Below are positions 19,131 to 28,032 of a DNA stretch of 64,000 nt, piece by piece. Source of the stretch: Methylopila turkensis (lineage in GTDB: Bacteria > Pseudomonadota > Alphaproteobacteria > Rhizobiales > Methylopilaceae); assembly GCF_027922325.1 (NCBI RefSeq), contig NZ_BSFL01000003.1, positions 744,001 to 808,000 of the forward strand. The letters are read 5' to 3'. A model generated the notes under the pieces. The model searched no databases, was not told the origin of the DNA, and worked only from the letters and a program-made list of their open reading frames with translations. How positions within the stretch are numbered: the first letter of the stretch is position 1; each line of letters starts with the position of its first letter. Made by a program: the position numbers and the translations under genes.

Positions 19131-19248
19131 TGGCCGACGGCGGCCCTTATACGAGGCCGCGTTTCACTCCGCAAGCAGGCTTGATCCGGCTTTCCCACAT
19201 CCGTCGCGCCGAACTTCGCCGGCTTGTGGCGACAGGCGTCTGCCCAAG

Positions 19249-19273
19249 GGAACCGGGGGACGCACGCGGCGTT
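19249..19273 (+). promoter_or_regulatory. EcfG-type general stress promoter
   Basis: GGAAC (19249-19253) and CGTT (19270-19273) are separated by 16 bases, the known consensus of the alphaproteobacterial EcfG sigma factor. It is 85 bases upstream of a DUF883-like gene and then csbD, both typical stress-response targets. Confidence 0.7.
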
Positions 19274-19357
19274 CATGGGGCACGCAAGTCATCCAGCCGG
19301 GGCTCGTCGCGCAGGTTGCGGCCCGCTTTGGCGAAGCGGACAGGAAGGAACGCGCCG

Positions 19358-19633
19358 ATGGCCGATTCGAAAGCAGACGAAGCCGCCGAAGCCACCGCCG
19401 ACGTGGCTCGCAAGGCCGCCCGCGGCGCACGCAGCGCAGGCGCTGAAGCGGCGCGCGTCATCGAGGACGCCGCGGACGAAGGCGTCGCCGCAACCCGCCG
19501 CGCCACCTCCCCGGCCCGCGCTCCCGCGCCCAGCCAATCCACGTCGCTGTCGGAGGCCATCCGGGAGAACCCCCTCGCCGCCGCCGGCGTGGCTCTGGTC
19601 ACCGGCCTGGTGCTCGGCCGCCTGCTGCGCTGA
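19358..19633 (+). CDS. DUF883-like (ElaB/YqjD type) membrane-anchored stress protein
   Basis: 91 residues from the ATG at 19358, preceded by AGGAAGGA. The N-terminal 65 residues are Ala/Glu/Arg-rich and helical (EAAEATADVARKAARGARSAG), as in proteins that associate with ribosomes or form coiled coils. The C-terminus (IRENPLAAAGVALVTGLVLGRLLR) is the glycine-rich membrane anchor that defines the DUF883 family. It is probably tail-anchored in the inner membrane. It is transcribed with csbD from the EcfG-type promoter. Confidence 0.78.
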   Translation: MADSKADEAAEATADVARKAARGARSAGAEAARVIEDAADEGVAATRRATSPARAPAPSQSTSLSEAIRENPLAAAGVALVTGLVLGRLLR

Positions 19634-19681
19634 CGGCAGAACCGCCCATCGCCAATCGATAACCAGGAAGCGAGGATCGTG

Positions 19682-19873
19682 ATGGTCAACACCAACACCA
19701 TCAAGGGCGCGGTCAAGGAGACCGTGGGCAAGGGCAAGGCCGCCGTCGGCCGCGCGATCGGCGACGTCGGGCTGCAGGCTGAGGGCAAGGCTGAGCGAAC
19801 CGAAGGCAAGCTGCAGAAGACGGCCGGCAAGGCCGTGGACGCGGCGAGCTCCGCGCTGCGGAAAACGCGCTGA
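19682..19873 (+). CDS. CsbD family stress protein
   Basis: 63 residues from the ATG at 19682 (a GTG lies one codon upstream). The sequence NTIKGAVKETVGKGKAAVGRA ... QAEGKAERTEGKLQKTAGK has the K-G-x-x-K-E-x-x-G-K repeats of CsbD proteins, small charged proteins induced by general stress. It lies 48 bases after the DUF883-like gene and is likely in the same stress operon. The molecular role of the family is not clear. Confidence 0.88.
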   Translation: MVNTNTIKGAVKETVGKGKAAVGRAIGDVGLQAEGKAERTEGKLQKTAGKAVDAASSALRKTR

Positions 19874-19909
19874 CCGCCGACGAAGCGACCGCCGCGACCG
19901 GAGCGCCGG

Positions 19910-22900
19910 TCACAGCGTCGCCGTCGGGCGGCGCTCGGCCACCAGGCGCCGGACGGTCTCGACCAGCACCGACAACGACGTCCGCGACTTGGTCAACGCC
20001 GCCTCCACCCGCGTGGCGACCTCGCGGTCTACGTCGTCGGCGGAGAAGATGATCGTCGGGATCGCGTGCGGCCGGCGGGTTTCGAGCGTGGCGAGCAGAT
20101 CAAGTCCGGAGCCGTCGTCGAGCGTCAGGTCGACGATGGCGAGATGAAACCCGCCTTGGATGAGCTCACGCTTCGCCTCGTCGAAACTGCCGACCGACAC
20201 CACGTCGGCGATCGAGCCGATCGCCGCAGCCACCACCTTTCTGAGGTCCGCGTCGTCCTCGACATGGAGGACGCGCGGCCGGGGCTCGCGGACGCCAAGC
20301 CGGACGCGCAGCACCGCCGCAAGCCGTCGCGCGTCGACGGGTTTCTCCAGCCAGGCGACAACGTCGAGGGCCGAGGCGCGCGCGTCTATCCGTCCCCGGC
20401 CGGCCTCGGCCGAGACCACGACGATCGGGATCGTGCGGGTGCGCGGCGCGGCCTGCAGGTCTCGGATCAGGCTGATGCCGTCCCCGTCCGGCAGGTTCAG
20501 GTCCACGAGGATGGCGTCGATCTGCTCGGTCTCGGCGGCCTTGAGCGCGGAGCGGACGGTGCCCACGACGAGGCTGTCGAACCCGGCGTCGCGCAGCAGT
20601 TCGGACAGCAGCGCGGCGATGAAGATGTCGTCCTCGCAGATCATCACCCGCGGCAGCGTCTCGCCCGAGGCGAACATCGGCGGGGCCACGTCGCGCCGGC
20701 GGAACCGCGGCAGGCGAACGCGGAACTCGGTGCCGACGCCCAGCTCCGTGCCGTAGGATACGGCCCCGGCGTGGCGCTCGACGATCTCCTTGACGATCGC
20801 GAGGCCGAGCCCCGTGCCGCCCTTGCGGCGGCTGTCCGAGCCGTCCGCCTGGGCGAACTTGCTGAACACCCGCGGGCGGAAGGCTTCGGGGATGCCCGCG
20901 CCGCGGTCGCGGACGGCGATCGTGGCCACATCGTCCTCGGCGCTCACCGCAACCTCCACCGTCGCGCCGGGCGGCGAGAACTTGATGGCGTTCGAGACGA
21001 GATTGGTCACCACCTGGTTCAACCGGTCGGCGTCGCCGCGCACGACGAGGTCGGTCTCGTCGTGCGCGACATCGATGATCACCCCGAACTCGTCGGCGTA
21101 GGCGCGCAGACCCCGGACCGCCTGCTCCACGATCTCGATCAGGTCGATCTCCATGAGATCGAACGCCATGCGTCCGGCCTCGATCTTTTCGATGTCGAGG
21201 ATGTCGTTGATCAGCCGAACGAGGCGCAGGCTGTTGGAGTGCGCGATCGCGATCAAATGGCTCGCCTTGTCGCTCAAAGGCCCCGCCACCCCGCCGGCGA
21301 GCAGTCCGAGCGAGCCCGCGATGGACGTCAGCGGCGTGCGCAGCTCGTGGCTGACGGTGGACACGAACTCGTTCTTGAGGCGATCGACGCGCTTCCGGTC
21401 GGAGATGTCATGGGCCGAGATGAAGATGCGCTCGATCCGGCCGTCGGCGCCACGCAGCGGGACCTGGACCATCTCATAGGTTTGCGGAACGCCGTTGACG
21501 GTCGGTTCGCGCTCGATGCGCGACACCTGCCCGAGCTCCAGCGTGCGCTCGAGGTCGCGCTCGATCAGGTCGCCCCTCGGACCCGGAAACACTTCCGCCG
21601 GCGTACGCCCGACCACATCGTCGGGCGTGAGCCCCGTCGCGCGCTGGGAGGCGGCGTTCCACGTCTCGACCCGGAACGCTCCGTCGGGGTCGACCCGGAG
21701 CACGGCCTTGCAGTCGGGGGAGTTGTCGAACAGGCCGCGGAACAGGGCCTCCGCGCCGGCGAGGCGGCGCTCGCGGTCCTCGACCGCCGCCGCCATCACG
21801 CCGAGCGCGCGGCTGAGCGCGCCGACTTCGCCGCGGGCGCTGACCTGCGGACGCGCGCCGAGATCGCCGTCCTGAAGCTTGCGGGCGTAGGCCGTCAGCC
21901 GGCGCAGGGGCCGCAGCGCCAGCGCCTCGCCTCCAAGCGTGCCGAGCGCCACCGACGCGACCAGAACGAGCCCGATGAGCGCGAGTCGCTGGTTCAAGCG
22001 CTTGTCGACCGGCGCGACCACATTGCGTTTCGGCAGGCCGACGATCAGGGCGCCCTGGTCGGCGAGAACGCGCCGGGACGCGAACACCGTCGAGCGCGAG
22101 TCGATCTCGACGGCCTCGAACGTGGAGCCGGTGTCGGACAGCGCCCTCGCCACGAACGGCTCGTCGACGGCGCTGACGCCCGCGACGGGTCCCTGCGGAT
22201 GGCGCGCGATGATCATGCCGCGGCGGTCCACCAGCGTCAGCGTCGCGCGCGGATCGAACTCGGCCGCGAGGTTGTGCAGCGGGTCGCTGAAAGACGCGAG
22301 ATCGAGCACCGCCGCGAGCAGAACGGGTTCGCGCGCTTCGACCAGGAGCGGCGTGACCACCGCGATGCGCGGCATATTCTTCAGACGGGACACGAACAGG
22401 CCGCTGACCGTGAACGCCTGCGTCGACAAAGCGTCGCGGACATAATCCCGGTCGGCGACGTTCAGGCCCGCGACGCCCGGAACGTTCGAACAGGTGACCT
22501 CCCCGCCTTTGTTCACAATGTAGAGAGCCCGAAGGCTGGCGTTGAGGCTCGAGAACGCCGAAAGACGATCCGGGCAGGACGGGCCGGCGCGCAGCACCTC
22601 CGGCGAGCGGGCGAGAAACAGCAACAGCCGACGCGCGTCCTCGACGACCGCATCGAGCCGTTCGGCGCCGAGCCGGGCCGCGCTTTCCAGCCGCTCCTCC
22701 GCGCTGCGCAGCGCGATCTCGCGCTCGGAGCCGGCGAAGTGGACCGTGAGCGCGGCGAGCGGAGCGATCGTGACCATGCCGAGATGGGCGATCTGCCAGC
22801 GCAGGCTTGCGGCGGAGCGGTCGGCGTCGTTCGCAAGAAACAGCAGGGCGAAGGCCGCGGCGCTGTCGACGGAGAAGGTCTCGAACCCCCGAACCACCAT

Positions 22901-23389
22901 GATGGTGGAGGGTTCCGCCACATAGAGCAGCAGCGTGAACAGCGCCGTCGCGAGACCCACCAGCCGCAGCACCTGACGCGCGTCGACGGCGGCCGTCCTG
23001 ACCGACGCCGTGAGGGCGAGAACGCCCGCAAGGCAGAACAGCGCGACGGCGGTCGCGATCGGCGGCGTCTGAGGGCGATCGCCGACAGCCGCGCCGAGAT
23101 GCAGGATGGGATCGAGGAGCGCGAAAAGCCCGACCGCCGCCACCACGCCGGCCAGAGCGACGCCGGATCGGCGCAGGAGACGCGAGCCCGAGCGCAGGGC
23201 GAACCAAGCGACCGAGGCCGCGAGCGTCGCGACGGCGACTTCGGCCGTCATCGGCGGGAAGTCGGCCGGCAGGAACGGTCGGTCGAGCAGGCGCGACGCC
23301 AGCGCCACGAGCGCCGCGATGGCGGCGAGGACGACGCAGGCCGCCCCGAGACGGTAGCGCAACGGCGGAGGGAACCAGCCTAAGCTCAT
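19910..23389 (-). CDS. Large membrane hybrid histidine kinase with two receiver domains
   Basis: 1159 residues. In order: about six hydrophobic segments in residues 10-220, a periplasmic double-Cache-like sensor region (about 225-460, including VVNKGGEVTC and TLVDRRGMIIARHPQG), a membrane segment (about 468-488), HAMP-like linker (490-545), a PAS domain (545-665), HisKA with phospho-accepting H681 (VSTVSHELRTPLTS), an ATPase domain with N800 and the G-box GTGLGLAIVK (859-867), and two receivers with phosphoacceptors D963 and D1087. The stop is 36 bases from the end of csbD (convergent). Inputs and outputs are unknown; no partner is encoded nearby. Confidence 0.92.
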   Translation of the reverse strand: MSLGWFPPPLRYRLGAACVVLAAIAALVALASRLLDRPFLPADFPPMTAEVAVATLAASVAWFALRSGSRLLRRSGVALAGVVAAVGLFALLDPILHLGAAVGDRPQTPPIATAVALFCLAGVLALTASVRTAAVDARQVLRLVGLATALFTLLLYVAEPSTIMVVRGFETFSVDSAAAFALLFLANDADRSAASLRWQIAHLGMVTIAPLAALTVHFAGSEREIALRSAEERLESAARLGAERLDAVVEDARRLLLFLARSPEVLRAGPSCPDRLSAFSSLNASLRALYIVNKGGEVTCSNVPGVAGLNVADRDYVRDALSTQAFTVSGLFVSRLKNMPRIAVVTPLLVEAREPVLLAAVLDLASFSDPLHNLAAEFDPRATLTLVDRRGMIIARHPQGPVAGVSAVDEPFVARALSDTGSTFEAVEIDSRSTVFASRRVLADQGALIVGLPKRNVVAPVDKRLNQRLALIGLVLVASVALGTLGGEALALRPLRRLTAYARKLQDGDLGARPQVSARGEVGALSRALGVMAAAVEDRERRLAGAEALFRGLFDNSPDCKAVLRVDPDGAFRVETWNAASQRATGLTPDDVVGRTPAEVFPGPRGDLIERDLERTLELGQVSRIEREPTVNGVPQTYEMVQVPLRGADGRIERIFISAHDISDRKRVDRLKNEFVSTVSHELRTPLTSIAGSLGLLAGGVAGPLSDKASHLIAIAHSNSLRLVRLINDILDIEKIEAGRMAFDLMEIDLIEIVEQAVRGLRAYADEFGVIIDVAHDETDLVVRGDADRLNQVVTNLVSNAIKFSPPGATVEVAVSAEDDVATIAVRDRGAGIPEAFRPRVFSKFAQADGSDSRRKGGTGLGLAIVKEIVERHAGAVSYGTELGVGTEFRVRLPRFRRRDVAPPMFASGETLPRVMICEDDIFIAALLSELLRDAGFDSLVVGTVRSALKAAETEQIDAILVDLNLPDGDGISLIRDLQAAPRTRTIPIVVVSAEAGRGRIDARASALDVVAWLEKPVDARRLAAVLRVRLGVREPRPRVLHVEDDADLRKVVAAAIGSIADVVSVGSFDEAKRELIQGGFHLAIVDLTLDDGSGLDLLATLETRRPHAIPTIIFSADDVDREVATRVEAALTKSRTSLSVLVETVRRLVAERRPTATL

Positions 23390-23520
23390 CGGCGTACCGC
23401 TTCGGTTTCGCTGCCGCAGCTTAGGCCGCCTCGAACCCGCGCGCGACCGTCGCTTTGGGATGAACGTCCGATGAACGCGGCGTCCGGTTTGCGTTCAGGG
23501 GCGGCGCGCTAACGTCGCCA

Positions 23521-23629
23521 TGCTTCGCATTTGGATCCCCCGCCGAAAGGCGTCGGAACGGATTCCCGCCCCTCTCCCTCCGAACGTGCGAAGCAAGCCC
23601 GGCCGTCAGGGGAGCGGCCGGGCTTTTTT
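23521..23629 (+). ncRNA. Candidate small RNA with closing stem and intrinsic terminator
   Basis: A perfect 9-bp stem joins TGCTTCGCA (23521-23529) to TGCGAAGCA (23587-23595). Inside is a GNRA-capped hairpin (CGCC-GAAA-GGCG, 23541-23552) and an unpaired pyrimidine tract (CCCCTCTCCCTCC) that could pair with ribosome-binding sites. A strong terminator follows directly (GCCCGGCCG at 23597, CGGCCGGGC at 23615, then six T). There is no protein-coding frame with a credible start here, and no plus-strand gene upstream that needs this terminator. The promoter is not clear, so the 5' end is approximate. Confidence 0.55.
23597..23629 (+). terminator. Rho-independent terminator of the candidate small RNA
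   Basis: A 9-bp all-G/C stem (23597-23605 with 23615-23623) with a 9-base loop is followed by TTTTTT at 23624-23629. Confidence 0.85.
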
Positions 23630-23742
23630 CGTTCGCCGCCGACTCCAGACCTAGGCTAGGCGGCTTCCAACCTCCGCGCGTCTCCGTATAATCGCTCGAA
23701 CAATACGTGCGCCCAGTCAGAAGGCGCGGTGGAGAACGCCTG

Positions 23743-23973
23743 ATGCTTCAGTACGAGACTCTCATAACAAAAGACTCCGTCGAGGGATTGAACAGCAAGC
23801 TCAACGACGTGGCCGAACGCGGGGGGCGCGTCGTCAATGTCCTCTGGGTGCCGGAGCGCGAGAATCCGGCGGATCCGGAAAAGCCGTTCTGGTCGAAATA
23901 CGTGGTCGTCGCGGAATTCGGCTCGGTCGCGGCTGCGGCCCCTGCGCCCAAGGCGCGCGCTCGCAAGGCCTGA
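23743..23973 (+). CDS. Small protein, weakly DUF4177-like
   Basis: 76 residues from the ATG at 23743, preceded by GGTGGAGAACG. LQYETLITKDSVEGLNSKLNDVAERGGRVVNVLWVPE has the alternating pattern of the small DUF4177 fold (strand, helix with ...LN..AE.GW.VV..). The C-terminus is Ala/Lys/Arg-rich, as in a nucleic-acid-binding tail. The relation to DUF4177 is by eye only. Start and stop are not shared with any neighbour. Confidence 0.6.
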   Translation: MLQYETLITKDSVEGLNSKLNDVAERGGRVVNVLWVPERENPADPEKPFWSKYVVVAEFGSVAAAAPAPKARARKA

Positions 23974-24062
23974 TCTTAACGGCGGAGGGGCATGTCGGGA
24001 TCGGGCGTTTCCGATCGTCCTTGGTTCGACGCGGCCGACAGGCCGGAACCTAGGAGAACGCC

Positions 24063-24548
24063 ATGCATCCGTCGACGCAGAAGATCATCCCGAACCTCTG
24101 GTTCGACCGGAACGCGGAGGAGGCCGTCGCCTTCTATGTGTCGCTGTTCGACGACGGGCGCGTGGCCAGCGTCGCGCGCTACGGCGCGGACGGACCGGGT
24201 CCCGTCGGCGAGGTGATGGCGATCGGGTTCGAAATCGCCGGACAGAGCTTCGCGGCGATCAACGGCGGCCCGCACTTCAGCTTCACCGGCGCGATCTCGT
24301 TGTTCATCGGCTGCTCGAGCCAGGCCGAGTTGGACACGCTCTGGGCCAAGCTGTCGGACGGGGGGGCGCCGCAGTCCTGCGGCTGGATCGTGGATCGTTT
24401 CGGCGTGACCTGGCAGGTCAACGCGGCGGAGATCGGGACCTGGCTCGCCGATCCCGACGCCGAACGGTCCGCCCGCGTGATGCGGGCGATGCTGCCGATG
24501 ACGAAGATCGACATCGCGGCGCTGCGCCGGGCCTATGACGGCGGCTGA
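24063..24548 (+). CDS. VOC family protein, PhnB-like
   Basis: 161 residues. KIIPNLWFDRNAEEAVAFYVSLFDDGRV and GQSFAAINGGPHFSFTGAISLFIGCSS, then GWIVDRFGVTWQV, match the PhnB/3-demethylubiquinone-9-methyltransferase-like subgroup of the vicinal oxygen chelate fold. Many of these have no known reaction. It starts at an ATG with TAGGAGAACGCC upstream and stands alone between the DUF4177-like gene and a convergent membrane-protein gene. Confidence 0.85.
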   Translation: MHPSTQKIIPNLWFDRNAEEAVAFYVSLFDDGRVASVARYGADGPGPVGEVMAIGFEIAGQSFAAINGGPHFSFTGAISLFIGCSSQAELDTLWAKLSDGGAPQSCGWIVDRFGVTWQVNAAEIGTWLADPDAERSARVMRAMLPMTKIDIAALRRAYDGG

Positions 24549-24555
24549 GACGGCC

Positions 24556-25647
24556 TCAGGGCGCGACGCGGTCGGCCATGGACGCGCCGCGCCGCCCAAG
24601 CGGCCGGGGCGCCCCGACGGTCGAGTCGATCGCGGTCTGGTGCTCCATCTCCGCGTTGAGCTCGCCGCCGAGCAGGACGACGGCGGCCGACATCCAGATC
24701 CAGGTCATGAAGCCGATCGCTGCGCCGAGCGAGCCGTAGGTCTCGTTGTAGGTTGCGAGGTTCTCCGCATACCAGGAGAACGCGAGCGAGCCGCCGACCC
24801 AGAGCGCGCCCGCCAGAACGGAGCCGGGCGCGGCCCATCGCCATTTCGGCGGTCGGCGGCTGGGGCCGAAACGGTAGAGCAGCGTCAGCGCGGCGAGCAC
24901 CGCCACGAACAGCACCGGCCAGCGACCGAACTGCAGCAGGGCTTCCGCGCGCCCGCCGAGGCCGACGAACTCAAGCGCGATCGGCAGCACCACCACCGCG
25001 TTGAACGCGATCAGCACGAATAGGATGCCGCCGAAGGTGAAGCCGAGCGAGGTGAGATTCAGGACGACAAAGGACCGCTTCTCCTTCTCCTCGTAGACGA
25101 CGTTGAGGGCGTCGAACATCGCCTTCATCCCGGCGTTGGCGCTCCAGAGCGCCGCTCCGAGACCGAACGCGAAGGCGAAGCCGAGGGCGCCGTCGCTCTT
25201 CGTCACGATTCGCGCGACCTGATCGCGCACGATGTCGAGGCCCGCGCGCGGCACAACCCCCTGGAACGTCGCGAGGTGGGCGTCGAGCGTCGAGAGGTCG
25301 GACGTGAGGCCATAAAGCGAGACGAGGGCGACGAGCGCCGGGAAGATCGCGAGCAGCGCGTAGAACGTGACGCCGGCGGCGACCGCCAGCAGGCGATCGT
25401 TCGTGATCTCTCCATAAAGACGCAACGCGATGTCGCGCCAGCCGCGGGCTGGAAACTCCTGCGGGGCGCGCGCGTCGCGTCCGCGCGTGGAGGAAGCGGA
25501 CTCGCCTCGGGAGGGCTCTGCCGAGCGCGCGCCTTGGCGCGGGGCTCGGCCGAGCGCCAGCGCGGCGACCGCCATGGCCGCCGCTGCGACGATGAAGGGA
25601 TCGACGGGCAGTCCCCGTCCATTCTCCTGTCCGGATCGTCCCCGCAT
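24556..25647 (-). CDS. YihY/BrkB family inner-membrane protein
   Basis: 363 residues from the ATG at 25647, chosen for the GGGGAGGGG run upstream. The middle part contains the family core (ALLAIFPALVALVSLYGL, GLGAALWSANAGMKAMFDALNVVYEE, YNETYGSLGAAIGFMTWIWMSAAVVLLGGELNAE) with about six membrane segments. The first 90 residues hold one hydrophobic segment and a charged linker. These proteins were once called ribonuclease BN, wrongly; the function is unsettled. A near-match to an EcfG promoter (GAAAC-N16-CGTT) lies just upstream, 25679-25703 on the minus strand. Confidence 0.85.
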   Translation of the reverse strand: MRGRSGQENGRGLPVDPFIVAAAAMAVAALALGRAPRQGARSAEPSRGESASSTRGRDARAPQEFPARGWRDIALRLYGEITNDRLLAVAAGVTFYALLAIFPALVALVSLYGLTSDLSTLDAHLATFQGVVPRAGLDIVRDQVARIVTKSDGALGFAFAFGLGAALWSANAGMKAMFDALNVVYEEKEKRSFVVLNLTSLGFTFGGILFVLIAFNAVVVLPIALEFVGLGGRAEALLQFGRWPVLFVAVLAALTLLYRFGPSRRPPKWRWAAPGSVLAGALWVGGSLAFSWYAENLATYNETYGSLGAAIGFMTWIWMSAAVVLLGGELNAEMEHQTAIDSTVGAPRPLGRRGASMADRVAP

Positions 25648-25911
25648 GCCGCCCCTCCCCCACGCTTCGCCTTGTCGAAACGCCGGACGGGCGGGAGCGT
25701 TTCCGCGGCGCGCCGACGCGGGGCCGATTGGTGGGGAGTCGAAGATGGCCTGCCGATGGTCGCCGGTCGGATCGGGCGACCATCGGCAGTCGGGATCAGC
25801 ATGCGCCCGTGGGGGACGCATACGCCGGCGCATGCCTGCCCGATTTCAACGCGTGCCGCGGACGACAGGGCCGATCTCGCCGATCCGGCCCGGTCGTCCG
25901 CGCGGTTCGAC

Positions 25912-26748
25912 CTAGTAGCGGTAGGACAGCGCGAGGCCGAACAGGCCCGCTGTCTCCGCTCCGTCCTTGACCACCGGGCTGTCCGCGGCGTCGCCGACGT
26001 AGCGGGTCACGCCCGCGCGGGCGAGCGCGCCCCACCGCTCGTTGAACTGGTAGCCGACGGTCAGGCCCGCGCTGACGTCCTTGAAGCCGGCGTCAGGCCG
26101 ATAGGCGCGCAGCCCAGAGGCGGCCGATCCGGACCGGGTCACGCCGAAATAGGCGCGGCTGAAGTCCTCGCTGGCGTAGGTCGTCTCCGCGTCCACATTG
26201 GCGTAGAGCGGCCCCCATCGCAGCGCGGCGTAGGACACGCCCGCCGTGATGGTGAAACCGTCATGGGCGTTCGAGACGTCCTGCAGGAACGACGCCTCCA
26301 CGCCGATCTCTCCCTGACCATCGGCGCGGCCGCCGAAGCGGTAGCCGATGAACCCGCCGGCCTCGATCGCAGCGTCGACCTCGTCGAGACGCCGGACCGG
26401 GCCGCTCACGTCGTCGTCGCGCTTGCCCCGGTAGCCGACGATCGGACCGACGTCCCAGGGGCTGTCGGCCAGCACGTCGATCCGGGCTTGCGGGCCGCGG
26501 AGCTGCAGCTCGACGCCGCGCCATTTCACGTTGGCGATCGCGAACGGCACGACCTCGTAGGAGTCGGCGCCCTCGTACTCGGGCGCGAAACCGGCGCCGG
26601 CCGCGACGAACGCCGAGAACACCCGCTCGTCGGGCGCCGCCACGGGCGGGACAGCGGCCTCTTCGGAAAAGTCGGCGGCCTGCGCCGACGTCGCCTCGAT
26701 AACGGCCAAAACCGCCGCTATGCCGAATCTCGTCCGGGTTCGCTTCAT
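25912..26748 (-). CDS. MipA/OmpV family outer-membrane protein
   Basis: 278 residues from the ATG at 26748 (GTG at 26754 is closer to the GGAG and less well spaced). A signal peptide (MKRTRTRFGIAAVLAVIEA, cleavage after SAQA) is followed by GAGFAPEYEGADSYEVVPFA and alternating beta strands to a C-terminal aromatic residue (LALSYRY), the layout of the OmpV/MipA beta-barrel family. Outer-membrane location is inferred from the signal and the terminal YRY. Some members act as scaffold for murein hydrolases; others are induced by metals or antibiotics. Confidence 0.88.
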   Translation of the reverse strand: MKRTRTRFGIAAVLAVIEATSAQAADFSEEAAVPPVAAPDERVFSAFVAAGAGFAPEYEGADSYEVVPFAIANVKWRGVELQLRGPQARIDVLADSPWDVGPIVGYRGKRDDDVSGPVRRLDEVDAAIEAGGFIGYRFGGRADGQGEIGVEASFLQDVSNAHDGFTITAGVSYAALRWGPLYANVDAETTYASEDFSRAYFGVTRSGSAASGLRAYRPDAGFKDVSAGLTVGYQFNERWGALARAGVTRYVGDAADSPVVKDGAETAGLFGLALSYRY

Positions 26749-26890
26749 GTCCACGTCTCTCCCGCTGCCGAACGGACCGGCGCGCTGAGACAGCCATGGC
26801 CGGCGCGCGGGGACAGTGCGAGCGCGCCTTCGCCATTGCGCAGAATGCTTCGTGACGTGCTCTGAATCGTGAGGGGGAAGCAGGTCCGCG

Positions 26891-27751
26891 ATGCGTGATT
26901 TCGCGAATTCTCAGGCCGAGCTGTGGCTACGCCAGCGCGTCGGCGAACTCGGCATGGCCTTGGGCCTCGGGCTCGTCTTCGCCTACATCGGCCCTTTCAG
27001 CACCGACAAGCCGGACTTCCTGCCGAAGCTCGGCTACTGGGCCGGCCTGCTGGCGTGCTGGTTCATTGTGGCGGCGGTGGTCGAGCAGGCGCTCCGAAGC
27101 ATCGATGCCTATCGGAGCGCAGGCGTCTGGATCCGGCGGATCTGTCTCGTCGCCGTCGCGTCGGCCCCGATGCTGGCGGTGGTGGCTCCGGCGACCACCG
27201 CGCTGGTCGGCTGGGAGGCGAGCGTCCCGGAGCTGTTGGAGATGTACGGGCAGATCGCCTTGATCTGCCTCGGCGTCGTCATCCTGTCGGACGGGATCCT
27301 TGGAACGTCGCGCACGGCCGTAGCCGGGCGTGGCGAGGACGCGGGCGGCGCGACGACGCACGCCTTGCCTCCGCCGACCGACGGAGGGGCGGATGCGACC
27401 ATCGCGCCGCCGTCGGTGCTGGCGGAGAGCACGCTGCTGACGCGGCTGCCGCCGGCAGTCCGCGGCCCGATCCTATGTCTCGAGATGGAGGATCATTACG
27501 TGCGCGTGCACACCAGCCGCGGATCCTCACTCGTCCTGATGCGGCTCGGCGACGCCATGAGGGAGGTCGGATCGACGCCCGGCGCGCAGGCCCATCGCTC
27601 GTGGTGGGTCGCGGCGGACGCTATCGAAAACTTCGAACGCTCGGGCCGCGCGGCGAGAGTGACGCTGTCGAACGGACTGACGGCGCCGGTGTCCCAGCGC
27701 CACCTGCAGTCCATCGCCGAACTGGCGCAGGGTCGCGCGTCGTCGTTCTAG
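26891..27751 (+). CDS. Membrane-anchored LytTR DNA-binding regulator
   Basis: 286 residues. Four hydrophobic segments lie within residues 18-140 (for example LGLGLVFAYIGPFS, YWAGLLACWFIVAAVVEQAL, ICLVAVASAPMLAVVAPA and IALICLGVVILSDGIL). After a linker, the C-terminal 100 residues hold a LytTR domain: ILCLEMEDHYVRVHTSRGSSLVLMRLGDAM ... RSWWVAADAI ... VTLSNGLTAPVSQRHL. It is a likely one-component membrane regulator. The signal and target genes are unknown; the nearest candidate is the divergent mipA gene. Confidence 0.85.
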   Translation: MRDFANSQAELWLRQRVGELGMALGLGLVFAYIGPFSTDKPDFLPKLGYWAGLLACWFIVAAVVEQALRSIDAYRSAGVWIRRICLVAVASAPMLAVVAPATTALVGWEASVPELLEMYGQIALICLGVVILSDGILGTSRTAVAGRGEDAGGATTHALPPPTDGGADATIAPPSVLAESTLLTRLPPAVRGPILCLEMEDHYVRVHTSRGSSLVLMRLGDAMREVGSTPGAQAHRSWWVAADAIENFERSGRAARVTLSNGLTAPVSQRHLQSIAELAQGRASSF

Positions 27752-27838
27752 TGGGCGAGCAATCGCACGCCGACCTTGCTGTACGGGAGCTTTCGGAAAC
27801 TGGGACGTCCCCATCGCGAGGGGGCATCATCCGGAGCG

Positions 27839-27914
27839 TGGTGGGCGGTGACGGGCTCGAACCGCCGACCCTCTCGGTGTAAACGAGATGCTCTACCAGC
27901 TGAGCTAACCGCCC
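27839..27914 (-). tRNA. tRNA-Val (TAC)
   Basis: 76 bases on the minus strand beginning GGGCGGTTAGCTCAGCTGGT. The anticodon stem-loop CTCGTTTACACCGAG gives TAC (valine). The T-loop is GGTTCGAGCCC and the 3' CCA is encoded at 27839-27841. Confidence 0.97.
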
Positions 27915-28032
27915 GGCTCCAGAACGACGAACGCCGCTCCCTTGTCGTCGGAAGCGGCCATTCGCGCAAGTCGCAAACGTCTGACGTCCCGGGCGACCGC
28001 GCGTCCTGAGGAGCGCGGCGCCGTCGGGCGCG

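Noticed and set aside
20066..23383. A 1105-codon open frame on the plus strand opposite the hybrid histidine kinase
   Set aside because: It is antisense to a clear kinase, is rich in Arg/Asp/His/Gly with no domain, and is a normal by-product of high-GC third-position bias.
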